Assembly (NCBI GenBank): GCA_040081715.1
Contig: JBEBFY010000010.1
Span: 1 to 64,000, forward strand
Direction of reading: 5' to 3'
DNA length: 64,000 bases
Origin: CANKJK01 sp040081715
GTDB taxonomy: Bacteria > Acidobacteriota > Vicinamibacteria > Vicinamibacterales > UBA2999
The number at the start of each line of letters is the position of its first letter. The first letter of the stretch is position 1. Positions 42,880 through 53,793 of this stretch are shown here, in pieces. A model generated the notes under the pieces. That model ran no database searches. It was given only the letters and a program-made list of their open reading frames with translations, and was not told the DNA's origin. Position numbers and translations under genes: made by a program.

Positions 42880-43466
42880 CCGCCGCCGGCCAGCGGCGGC
42901 AGCGCGCGGTCGAGGTCCAGATTCAGCAGCAGCACGTTCACGCGCGGCTCGCCGAACAGGCCCAGGGTCCGGCCTTCGGTCCTGGCGGCCACGACCCGGT
43001 GCACCTCGGCCTCCCCGACGCCACGGGCGCGCGCCACGCGGCCCACCTGAAAGGCGGCCGCGGCTGGTGTGATGTGCGGGTCGAAGCCCGACGCCGAGGT
43101 GGTCACCAGATCCACCGGCACGGGTGTGCCGGGATTCTCCTGGTTGAGCGTCTTCACACGCGCGCGGACGTCCTCGATGAGGCGCGTGTTGGTCGGCCCC
43201 AGGTTGCTGCCGGCCGAGTTGGCCGCGTCATAGTGCGTACTGGTCGCGGACGGCCGCGGATGGAAGTAGGTGGCCCCGGCAAACCCCTGCCCGATGAGCG
43301 GCGACCCGATGGTGCGGCCGTTCCGCTCCATCAGCTGGCCGTTCGCCTGCTGTGGGAAGAACGTCTGGGCGAGCGCCGTGATGGCCAGCGGATACACGAG
43401 GCCCAGCAGCACCGTGGTGACCACGGTCATCAGGATGGCGACGACGAGATTGCGGATGGCGTTCAT
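42858..43466 (-). CDS. kdpC: K+-transporting ATPase subunit KdpC
   Basis: 202 residues with one N-terminal membrane helix (VVAILMTVVTTVLLGLVYPL), GSPLIGQGFAGATYFHPRPS and SGFDPHITPAAAAFQVGRVA, all characteristic of KdpC. It completes the KdpFABC P-type ATPase, helping ATP binding by KdpB. Last gene of the operon, 11 bases after kdpB. Confidence 0.95.
   Translation of the reverse strand: MNAIRNLVVAILMTVVTTVLLGLVYPLAITALAQTFFPQQANGQLMERNGRTIGSPLIGQGFAGATYFHPRPSATSTHYDAANSAGSNLGPTNTRLIEDVRARVKTLNQENPGTPVPVDLVTTSASGFDPHITPAAAAFQVGRVARARGVGEAEVHRVVAARTEGRTLGLFGEPRVNVLLLNLDLDRALPPLAGGGQGSANR
42880..42899. terminator. GC hairpin at the kdpE/kdpC convergence
   Basis: CCGCCGC, loop CGGCCA, GCGGCGG: a perfect 7-bp stem directly after the kdpE stop, within the last codons of convergent kdpC. 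No T-tract. Confidence 0.35.
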
Positions 43467-43477
43467 GGCACAGCTCC

Positions 43478-47232
<3,755 letters not shown>

Positions 47233-47233
47233 G

Positions 47234-47323
47234 TCAGAACTTCTCCGGTTTCAGGAGCGCCGCGACCAGGTAGCCGAATACGGCCACGCTGGTGGCGAGG
47301 CTCACAATCGATTCGACGGACAT
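47234..47323 (-). CDS. kdpF: KdpF small membrane subunit
   Basis: 29 residues: MSVESIVSLATSV then AVFGYLVAALLKPEKF. The YLVAALLKPEKF end is the KdpF signature. Single membrane helix that stabilises the KdpABC complex. Position directly before kdpA is standard. Confidence 0.92.
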   Translation of the reverse strand: MSVESIVSLATSVAVFGYLVAALLKPEKF

Positions 47324-47325
47324 GA

Positions 47326-47415
47326 CTAGCGACCCAGCCGCGCGCAGGCGGCGATGTAGCCCAGCGTGACGGCGAAGAAGAGCAACGTAAGCGCAACGAA
47401 GAGTGCATCTGCCAC
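47326..47415 (-). CDS. 29-residue membrane peptide upstream of kdpF
   Basis: GTG start at 47415 with AGGTGA four bases upstream; encodes MADALFVALTLLFF then AVTLGYIAACARLGR, one hydrophobic helix with a basic end. The stop is two bases before the kdpF start. Similar unnamed peptides (hydrophobic helix ending in a C-x-R/E-L motif) precede kdpF in other bacteria (recollection, not checked). Probably the first gene of the kdp operon. Confidence 0.7.
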   Translation of the reverse strand: MADALFVALTLLFFAVTLGYIAACARLGR

Positions 47416-47469
47416 AGGTCACCTCACTGACGAATTGATGGTAGGTCCGCGCGCAGTAACGAGAACCGG

Positions 47470-47494
47470 AGAAAGACATAAAGAGTTCGTGAAG
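47470..47494. promoter_or_regulatory. KdpE-like direct-repeat box in the divergent kdp promoter
   Basis: AGAAAGA-CATAAA-GAGTT-CGTGAAG; the first repeat is exact, the second degenerate. It lies between the kdp operon (start 47415, minus) and the KdpD sensor half (start 47536, plus), so could serve both. On the minus strand it reads TTTATG-type, as in the Escherichia coli kdp operator where KdpE binds T-rich repeats. Confidence 0.55.
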
Positions 47495-47535
47495 TCCAAC
47501 GCCGGTGCGCGGAGGTGCACGGTAGGATCGGGAGC

Positions 47536-48633
47536 GTGGATGAGGTGACGGGCCGCAGGGCGCACCTGCGTGTGTATATCGGGGCCGCGCCAGGGGTGGG
47601 CAAGACCTACGCCATGCTGGAGGACGCCCATCGTCTCCGCGGCGAAGGCGTCGACATCGTGCTTGGTATGGTCGAGACGCACGGCCGGCCCGAGACGGAG
47701 GCTCGGCTCACGGATCTCGAGCTGGTGCCTCGACGTCAGGTCGAGTACCGCGGTGTCGTGCTGGAGGAGCTGGACGTGGATGCGGTGATCCGCCGCCGCC
47801 CGGAGCTCGTGCTGGTGGATGAGCTGGCCCACAGCAACGCACCCGGGAGCCGCCACGCCAAACGCTATGAAGACGTCCTGGAAATCCTCGACGCGGGGAT
47901 CGATGTGATGACCGCCGTCAACATCCAACATCTTGAGACGCTGAATGACGCCGTCGGCAAGGTCACCGGCGTGCGCGTGCGCGAAACGGTCCCCGATACG
48001 TTTCTTGAGCGCGCCGACGAAGTCGTCAACGTTGACGTGACCGTTGGGGAGCTGCAGGACCGTTTGCGACAGGGGAAGGTGTACCGTCCGGAGAAGGTCG
48101 AGCAGGCGCTGACCAACTTCTTCCGGGAGACGAACCTGTCGACGCTGCGGGAACTGGCCCTGCGTGCGGTGGCTGACGAGGTCGGCTCCAAGGCGGCCTC
48201 GAAGCGCCAGAGGGAAGGGCTTGAGCCCGCGCTTGTGCCGGAGCGGGTGATGGTCTGCATGAGCTCCAGCGGCGATGCGCCCAGGGTCCTGCGCACAGGC
48301 GCCCGGATCGCGGGCCGGCTCGGAGCGCGCTGGTACGCCGTCTATGTCGAGACGCCCCGCGAGGCCCCGGGCCGAATCGCCTCAGGCGACCGCAGCGCCC
48401 TGCAGCGCAACATCGGGCTCGCGGAGAGTCTGGGTGCCACCGTGGTCCGTGTCAGGGCCGACAAGCCCGCCGACGGACTGATCGCGTTTGCCCAGCGGGA
48501 GGGCATCACGCATGTGATCTTCGGCCAGAGCGCACGCTCCCGCTGGGAGATTCTCACGCGCGGGTCGATCCTCAACCGATTCCTGGAGGAAGTGCGTGAC
48601 GCGGCCGTACAGGTCGTCCCGCTGGGGGAATAA
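47536..48633 (+). CDS. kdpD: stand-alone KdpD N-terminal sensor (KdpD plus Usp domains)
   Basis: 365 residues from GTG 47536 (GGGAG just upstream; a GTG at 47515 adds seven). KdpD N-terminal domain with Walker A GAAPGVGKT (16-24) and LVDELAHSNAPGSRHAKRY, then a universal-stress-protein-like domain (about 235-365; VMVCMSSSGDAPRVLRTGAR, GQSARSRWEI). It ends where the membrane part of full KdpD would begin; that part is the separate protein at 40651-42189. Cytoplasmic, probably senses K+, ATP or c-di-AMP and acts on the kinase half. Stand-alone N-terminal KdpD proteins are known from cyanobacteria. Confidence 0.92.
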   Translation: MDEVTGRRAHLRVYIGAAPGVGKTYAMLEDAHRLRGEGVDIVLGMVETHGRPETEARLTDLELVPRRQVEYRGVVLEELDVDAVIRRRPELVLVDELAHSNAPGSRHAKRYEDVLEILDAGIDVMTAVNIQHLETLNDAVGKVTGVRVRETVPDTFLERADEVVNVDVTVGELQDRLRQGKVYRPEKVEQALTNFFRETNLSTLRELALRAVADEVGSKAASKRQREGLEPALVPERVMVCMSSSGDAPRVLRTGARIAGRLGARWYAVYVETPREAPGRIASGDRSALQRNIGLAESLGATVVRVRADKPADGLIAFAQREGITHVIFGQSARSRWEILTRGSILNRFLEEVRDAAVQVVPLGE

Positions 48634-48640
48634 GGGCTCG

Positions 48641-48669
48641 AAGCCACCGGCGCCGCTCGACGCCGGCTT
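48641..48669 (+). terminator. hairpin after the KdpD sensor gene
   Basis: AAGC-CA-CCGGCG, 8-base loop, CGCCGG-CTT, beginning eight bases after the stop codon; followed by TTTGACGG. Plausible terminator, but its T-run doubles as the -35 box of the next promoter. Confidence 0.4.
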
Positions 48670-48698
48670 TGACGGTGCCGAGGGCGCTTCACTATAGT
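48669..48698 (+). promoter_or_regulatory. sigma-70-type promoter, probably leaderless
   Basis: TTGACG (48669-48674), 18-bp spacer, TATAGT (48693-48698). Transcription would start about 48705-48706, on the GTG start codon of the cytochrome lipoprotein gene, so the message has no leader and no ribosome-binding site is seen. Confidence 0.6.
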
Positions 48699-48705
48699 CG
48701 CCGGT

Positions 48706-49308
48706 GTGCAAGCCATCTTTCGTGCTATCTGCGCGCTGCTGGTCTCGTCCCTTGTCCTGACCGTCGCGTGCTCGTCCCCATCGAAGCCCGTCGCGCCGCC
48801 ACCGTCGCCGTATTGGGGCGGTGACCTGACGCCGGTCGTGTCCGTGAAGGAGCTGATGCGCGACCTGATCGACCCGCTCTCGGACAACATCTTCCTGTCG
48901 GTGGGCACACGCGTCAGCGCCGCCGGGGTGGAAGAGTGGGCTCCGAAGACCGATGAGGACTGGAACAAGGTGCGGACCGGTGCGGTGGCGATGGCCGAGG
49001 CGAGCTACCTCCTCAAAGTGCCCAGGCCATTTGCACCTCCCGGGGACGAGAACAACAGCAAGGGGCCGGACGCACCCGAACTGTCCCCGGCGCAGATCAA
49101 GGAGAAGCTCGAGAAGGACCCCGTGCTCTGGCAGGCGAAGGTGGAGGCGCTGCGCAATGTCGGCAGGCAGGTGCTCGACATCGTCGAGCGGCGCGATGCC
49201 GGCGCGCTGGAGGACGCAGCCGAGAATCTCGACAACGCGTGCGAAACCTGTCATCTCGAGTTCTGGTATCCGGGCCAGGTCGAGCTGATGAAGCGGCTCG
49301 GTCGCTAG
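48706..49308 (+). CDS. c-type cytochrome lipoprotein
   Basis: 200 residues from GTG 48706. Signal peptide with lipobox LTVAC (Cys 22), so lipid-anchored. Mostly helical; the single haem c motif CETCH (179-183) is near the C-terminus, as in four-helix cytochrome c'/c-556-type proteins. First gene of a cluster of exported redox-type proteins. Partner and substrate are unknown. Confidence 0.82.
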   Translation: MQAIFRAICALLVSSLVLTVACSSPSKPVAPPPSPYWGGDLTPVVSVKELMRDLIDPLSDNIFLSVGTRVSAAGVEEWAPKTDEDWNKVRTGAVAMAEASYLLKVPRPFAPPGDENNSKGPDAPELSPAQIKEKLEKDPVLWQAKVEALRNVGRQVLDIVERRDAGALEDAAENLDNACETCHLEFWYPGQVELMKRLGR

Positions 49309-49315
49309 GCGCCGA

Positions 49316-49726
49316 GTGCGGCGAACACTGTTCGCCCTTGGCGTGGTCCTGCTCGCCGGTGCGGGCCAGGCGTACGCGCACCACTCCTTTGCCGCGGAGT
49401 TCGACGGCACACGCCCGGTGACGCTCACCGGCACCATCGTGACCGTCGAGTGGGTCAACCCGCACTCGATGCTCTGGATCGATGTGCGTGGTGCGGGTGG
49501 CCGCTCCGGGCAGGTGGGCTCGGAACGGTGGGGCTTCGAGCTGTCTCCACCGAATGCGCTGATGCGCCGGGGCCTGCGCCGCGCCATGCTCCAGCCGGGA
49601 GACCGCATCACCATTCGGGCGTATCCCGCGCGCGACGGACGCCGCTTCGCCAGCGTGCAGGCGCTGATCCTGGCCACTGGCCGCACCGTGGCGATGGGAC
49701 CGGCCGGAGGGCGAGTCAGCCCATGA
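49316..49726 (+). CDS. DUF6152 family secreted protein
   Basis: 136 residues, GTG start seven bases after the cytochrome stop. Signal peptide RRTLFALGVVLLAGAGQAYA, then AHHSFAAEFD, a G-T-I/V strand with EWVNPHSMLWIDV, and PPNALMRRGLRR. Same family as the gene at 50310-50723. Probably a small OB/beta-barrel-like periplasmic protein; function unknown. Its 3' end overlaps the convergent NTF2-like gene by 11 bases. Confidence 0.82.
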   Translation: MRRTLFALGVVLLAGAGQAYAHHSFAAEFDGTRPVTLTGTIVTVEWVNPHSMLWIDVRGAGGRSGQVGSERWGFELSPPNALMRRGLRRAMLQPGDRITIRAYPARDGRRFASVQALILATGRTVAMGPAGGRVSP

Positions 49727-50153
49727 CGTCCGGCCGGAGCGGCAGTGTAAAGATGTGATGTGTGATGCGCCACTCCCGGCCGGCCAGGCGCAACACCATG
49801 AGATAGCTCCCGGAGCGAATGTCGGCGCCGAGGTTGCGCTTCCGTGTCGACATCGTGAGGCGTCCAGTGATGACAGCCATCTGGCCAGACACGGTTACGT
49901 CCACGGTGAGCAGGTCGAGGGTCTGCCACTCGGCGAACCGCTGCTCGAAGGCGGCCCGGATCGCGGCTCGTCCCTTGACCGGTGGGGCGTCTGGAGGCAT
50001 CAGCTCGGCCTCCAGGCTGTAGAGCTGGCTGACGCGCGAAGCGTCGCGGGCGTTGAAGGCAGTCACGAAGGCGGAAGCCACCGCGTTCGGCACCGGTCCC
50101 GTCGCCGGAGCCCCTGCCGCAAGCACGACCGATAGCAGCAAGCCGGGTATCAC
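49716..50153 (-). CDS. exported NTF2/SnoaL-like (DUF4440-type) protein
   Basis: 145 residues from GTG 50153 with GGAGG four bases upstream, giving signal peptide MIPGLLLSVVLAAGAPATG; an ATG at 50219 adds 22 residues that break it. The rest is a single NTF2-like cone fold (AVASAFVTAFNARDASRVSQ, IRAAFEQRFAEW, GSYLMVLRLAGREWRITHHI). Such proteins bind small ligands or act as isomerases or hydrolases; role unknown. It interrupts the plus-strand cluster on the opposite strand. Confidence 0.75.
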   Translation of the reverse strand: MIPGLLLSVVLAAGAPATGPVPNAVASAFVTAFNARDASRVSQLYSLEAELMPPDAPPVKGRAAIRAAFEQRFAEWQTLDLLTVDVTVSGQMAVITGRLTMSTRKRNLGADIRSGSYLMVLRLAGREWRITHHIFTLPLRPDVMG

Positions 50154-50309
50154 GGCGCCTCCGTTTCGAGCCCGGTAGGCGTCAGGCCCGCCGGCGGGCC
50201 GAGAGTACAGCTCAAGCATGGGCGGAACTCACGGAAAATCGGGACTAGCGGTGGCGCTGCGGCGTCGGTTACGATTTCAGGCACTTCAACGCCCTTCCGA
50301 GAGGAACCT

Positions 50310-50723
50310 ATGAAACGGATCGTACTGTCGGCCTGCCTGGCGCTGGCCCTTGCTGCCACCGCCGTTCGCATTGAGGCACATCATGCCTTTGCCGCCGAGT
50401 TTGACGCGGAGAAGAAGGTGACGCTGGTCGGCACCGTGGTCGTGATGGAGTGGGTCAATCCCCACGCCTGGCTGACCATCGACGTGCCCGATGCAGCCGG
50501 AAAGGCTGACCGGTGGCAGCTCGAGTTCGGTCCGCCGAACGCGCTCTTCCGGCGTGGCTGGCGCAAGAGTTCCCTGATGCCGGGCATGAAAGTCACCGCC
50601 AGTGCATTCCTCGCGAAGGACGGCCGGAAGGTCGCCAACGCGGACAAGGTGACGCTGCCGGACGGCAAGGTATTTGGCGCGGGGGCGAACGAGACTGGCG
50701 GCCCGGAGTCAGCACCGAAGTAA
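50310..50723 (+). CDS. DUF6152 family secreted protein
   Basis: 137 residues; AGAGGA seven bases before the ATG. Signal peptide MKRIVLSACLALALAATAVR, then the DUF6152 pattern HHAFAAEFD, EWVNPHAWLTIDV and GPPNALFRRGWRK, nearly the same core as the protein at 49316. The C-terminal ~20 residues (GAGANETGGPESAPK) look disordered. First gene of the run to 53662; closely followed by the related pair below. Confidence 0.85.
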   Translation: MKRIVLSACLALALAATAVRIEAHHAFAAEFDAEKKVTLVGTVVVMEWVNPHAWLTIDVPDAAGKADRWQLEFGPPNALFRRGWRKSSLMPGMKVTASAFLAKDGRKVANADKVTLPDGKVFGAGANETGGPESAPK

Positions 50724-50751
50724 CAGGGGCTGGCCGTGGAGGCTGCGCGTG

Positions 50752-51552
50752 ATGGCACATTCGACCAGACTGCTTCGCCTATCTGTTGGTCTCGCGCTGG
50801 CGGTGTCTGGCGCTGCGGGAATCAACCTCGCGGCCCAGAGCGCGGCTCCAGCGGCCAGACGTCCCGCGCAGCGGGTCCCGGATCTTCAGGGGATCTGGCA
50901 GACCATGAATGCCGCCAACGTCAACCTGCTGGCACACTCGGCTGGTCCCGACGGACCGGCCGGCCAGTCGGTAGTGGAAGGCGGCGTGATTCCGTATCAG
51001 GAATGGGCTGTCAAGAAGCAGAAGGAGAACTACGCCAATCGGGCCAAGCTCGACGGCGAGGCCTCGTGCCACCACGCCGGTGTGCCCCGGGCCACGTATC
51101 TCCCGTTTCCCTTCCAGATCGTGCAGACGCAAGGCATGGTCGCGATCCTGTACGAGTACGCGCACATGACGCGGCGGATCTACATCGACGGCTCGAAGCA
51201 TCAGGAGGATGTCGAGTTCTATCTGGGTGATTCGCGGGGGCGCTACGAGGGCAATTCCCTCGTCGTGGACGTCACCAACTTCAACGATCTGACGTGGTTC
51301 GACCGCGCCGGCAATTTCCACAGCGCCGACCTCAAGGTCGTGGAGCGTTTCACCCGTGTCGACAAGGACCACATCGACTACGAAGCCACGATCACCGATC
51401 CGAAGGTGTTCACCAGACCGTGGAAGATCCGGATGCCTCTCTACAAGCGCGTGGAGCCCAACGCCCAGATCCTCGACTTTCTCTGCTACACGTTCGAGGA
51501 TCGCACCAAGGGCATGACTGTCCCGCTGTTCCGGGAGAGTCCCCTGAAATGA
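50752..51552 (+). CDS. periplasmic protein of the PDLQGIW / WEGxxLVVxVTNFN family
   Basis: 266 residues from ATG 50752 (GGAGG upstream). Signal peptide to about residue 30, then PDLQGIWQTM and, in the second half, RGRYEGNSLVVDVTNFND and a series of beta strands. A partial homologue of the next protein; such pairs with DUF6152 genes recur in acidobacteria and proteobacteria. No catalytic motif is recognised. Beta-rich, possibly lipocalin-like (inference only). Confidence 0.65.
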   Translation: MAHSTRLLRLSVGLALAVSGAAGINLAAQSAAPAARRPAQRVPDLQGIWQTMNAANVNLLAHSAGPDGPAGQSVVEGGVIPYQEWAVKKQKENYANRAKLDGEASCHHAGVPRATYLPFPFQIVQTQGMVAILYEYAHMTRRIYIDGSKHQEDVEFYLGDSRGRYEGNSLVVDVTNFNDLTWFDRAGNFHSADLKVVERFTRVDKDHIDYEATITDPKVFTRPWKIRMPLYKRVEPNAQILDFLCYTFEDRTKGMTVPLFRESPLK

Positions 51553-52400
51553 CCAGCGCGACTCGTCGGTGCGCAGCCGCAGCGCTCGCCTGTGTCGCGC
51601 TGTTGACCTGTGCACCTGAGCGCGCCTCGGCGCAGGCCGCGCCGGCAGGCACCTGGCAGCCAGTGATGCGGAAGGATGGTCAGCCGGACATCGAGGGCAT
51701 CTATCAGGCCACCGGTGGTGGCGGCGGCGCCGGCACGAACATGGAACCGATGGCCGGCATGATGGGGACGTCGGCCACGTCGCCGGGAATCGTCATCGAT
51801 CCGGCGGACGGCAAGATCCCCTACCTGCCGTGGGCCCGTGTGCGGCGCGACGAGGTGCAGAAGTCGCACCTGACACCCAGCCAGGCGCAGGTGGATTCAC
51901 GCAACCGCGGGTGGCCCGACGGTGTGCCGCGGATCAATTACTACTCGGTCAACCCGTTCCAGATCGTGCAGGCTGATGGCGCCGTGCTGATGCTCTATGA
52001 GGCGCAGCACGAGTTCCGGTACATCCCGCTCGACGGGCGGCGGCAGGTCGACAGTGGCGTCAAGATGTGGATGGGGAGTTCGCGCGGACGCTGGGAGGGC
52101 ACCACGCTCGTCGTCGAGGTGACCAACATGAACGACCGCATCCGGTTCTCGGTCTCGGGCGACTTCGCGTCGGACGACGTCAAGGTGACGGAGCGGTGGA
52201 ACTGGGTTGACCGCGACACGATCCAGCACTCGGCCACGTTTGAGGATGCCAAGGTGTTTTCGCGGCCCTTCACCGTGGCCAAGACCCTCAAGCGGAACAC
52301 CAGCAAGGGTTTCGAGATCATGGAATACGCCGGAGTTGAGGGGGAGAAGGACGCCCACCTGATGGTGGACATCCCTGCGACGCTCGGCAAGCAGAAGTGA
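51549..52400 (+). CDS. periplasmic protein, second member of the PDLQGIW-type pair
   Basis: 283 residues; ATG 51549 overlaps the previous stop (ATGA). Signal peptide MTSATRRCAAAALACVALLT with a Cys near residue 20. QPDIEGIY replaces PDLQGIW; SSRGRWEGTTLVVEVTNMND corresponds to the motif of the previous protein. A Gly/Met-rich stretch (GGGGGAGTNMEPMAGMMGTS) lies near the N-terminus. Its stop overlaps the GTG of the dihaem cytochrome gene (GTGA), so the three are translationally coupled. Confidence 0.65.
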   Translation: MTSATRRCAAAALACVALLTCAPERASAQAAPAGTWQPVMRKDGQPDIEGIYQATGGGGGAGTNMEPMAGMMGTSATSPGIVIDPADGKIPYLPWARVRRDEVQKSHLTPSQAQVDSRNRGWPDGVPRINYYSVNPFQIVQADGAVLMLYEAQHEFRYIPLDGRRQVDSGVKMWMGSSRGRWEGTTLVVEVTNMNDRIRFSVSGDFASDDVKVTERWNWVDRDTIQHSATFEDAKVFSRPFTVAKTLKRNTSKGFEIMEYAGVEGEKDAHLMVDIPATLGKQK

Positions 52401-53662
52401 AACCGAGTTCGACGAGGAGTACGTTTGTGACGATTGCAGGGATTCGCCGGGTGAGTGCGGGTGTCGGTGTTGTGTGTGGCCTGGCGCTTGCCAGTGCCGT
52501 GGCCGTGGCCGGGCAGCAGACGCCACGTCCGGCGGGTACCCAGAAACCCGCCGCGCCGTCCGCGCAGAAGCCTGCGGCGAAACCCACTCCCAGGCCGGCC
52601 GCCGGTGGCGTCGTGACGGCGGGTCAGGGTTTCAAGAACGTCCAGGCTCTCAAGGACGTGCCGATGGACGACTTCCTCCCGCTCATGGGCCTGATGACGC
52701 ACTCCGTCGGTGGCGACTGCGCGACGTGCCACCTGAACGCCGGCACGGAACTCGTGGTGTGGGAAGCCGACACGCCGATGAAGAAGAAGGCGCGCGAGAT
52801 GTCCTTCATGGTCCTCGCGATCAACAAGCAGCACTTCGGCGGCCGCACGGTCGTCACGTGCTGGACCTGCCACCGTGGCCGGTCGACGCCGGTCCAGACG
52901 CCGACCATGGACCAGATCTACGGGGCGCTGGACTTCCTGCAGGATGACCTCGTGATGGCGACGGCGCCGGGCCTTCCGCGTCCGGAGACGTTGGTCGACC
53001 GCTACCTGGCGGCCCTGGGTGGCGTCGACAAGGTGAATGCCATCACCAGCATTGCGGCGACCGGCACGAGCGTCGGCTTCCGCGGGTTCGGCGGCGGCGG
53101 CGCTGTGCAGCTCTATGGCAAGTTCCCCGATCAGCGCAGTATGGTCATCCATTACGAGGCCCAGGGGCGCGACGCGACCGTCCGCAGCTTCGACGGCAAG
53201 GTCGGCTGGACGAAGACACCGCTGAACGTGCTCGGCGAACACCAGCTCCACGGCACGGAGCTCGATGGCGCGAAGTTCGACGCGCAGATGATGTTCCCGC
53301 AGCAGATCAAGCAGGCCCTGACGCGCATGCGCACGCTGGACCCGACCGAGATCGACGGACGGGAAGTGAACGTGATCCAGGGCAACGGCCCGCGCAACAC
53401 GTTCGCGACGCTCTATTTCGACAAGGAAACCGGACTGTTGACCCGCCTGGTCCGCTTCGGTCCATCGCTCATCGGCCGCATGCCGACGCAGTTCGACTAC
53501 TCGGACTACCGCGAGGTGGGCGGCGTGAAAATGGCGCACAAGATCGACTTCGTGTGGCTCGACGGCCGTGAGGCTCTCGTCCTCAAGGAGATCAAGGCCA
53601 ATGTGCCCGTGAACGCCGCTGTATTCGGCCGTCCGATCGACGTTGAGAAGCTGACGAAGTAA
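52397..53662 (+). CDS. dihaem reaction-centre-cytochrome-like protein with LolA-like C-terminal domain
   Basis: 421 residues. Signal segment to about 39, a Pro/Ala/Lys-rich linker (42-70), then FKNVQALKDVPMDDF and two haem motifs CATCH (108-112) and CWTCH (155-159) in the arrangement of the photosynthetic-reaction-centre cytochrome subunit family, but with two haems only. Residues about 195-421 form a beta-rich domain like LolA or outer-membrane-lipoprotein-sorting proteins (YLAALGGVDKVNAITSIAAT, YFDKETGLLTRLVRF). No photosystem genes are present. Probably a periplasmic or outer-membrane-associated electron carrier. Confidence 0.82.
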   Translation: MKPSSTRSTFVTIAGIRRVSAGVGVVCGLALASAVAVAGQQTPRPAGTQKPAAPSAQKPAAKPTPRPAAGGVVTAGQGFKNVQALKDVPMDDFLPLMGLMTHSVGGDCATCHLNAGTELVVWEADTPMKKKAREMSFMVLAINKQHFGGRTVVTCWTCHRGRSTPVQTPTMDQIYGALDFLQDDLVMATAPGLPRPETLVDRYLAALGGVDKVNAITSIAATGTSVGFRGFGGGGAVQLYGKFPDQRSMVIHYEAQGRDATVRSFDGKVGWTKTPLNVLGEHQLHGTELDGAKFDAQMMFPQQIKQALTRMRTLDPTEIDGREVNVIQGNGPRNTFATLYFDKETGLLTRLVRFGPSLIGRMPTQFDYSDYREVGGVKMAHKIDFVWLDGREALVLKEIKANVPVNAAVFGRPIDVEKLTK

Positions 53663-53732
53663 GGCCAGGCTGGCGCCCGCCGGCCCGGTTTGTCGCAACC
53701 TGTCAGCGTTCCGGTATCTGCCAGATCGGGGG

Positions 53733-53750
53733 ATACCGGAACCCCCCTAC
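53733..53750. promoter_or_regulatory. 18-bp spaced dyad before module 5
   Basis: ATACCG-GAACCC-CCCTAC, preceded by GGGGG as at 21541. It lies 43 bp before the start codon at 53794. A -10 box TACAAT is at 53757-53762, so the dyad would cover the -35 region. Confidence 0.55.
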
Positions 53751-53793
53751 CCCGCATACAATCGGCGCTCAGTTCCGTCAGGAGGGACGAAGA

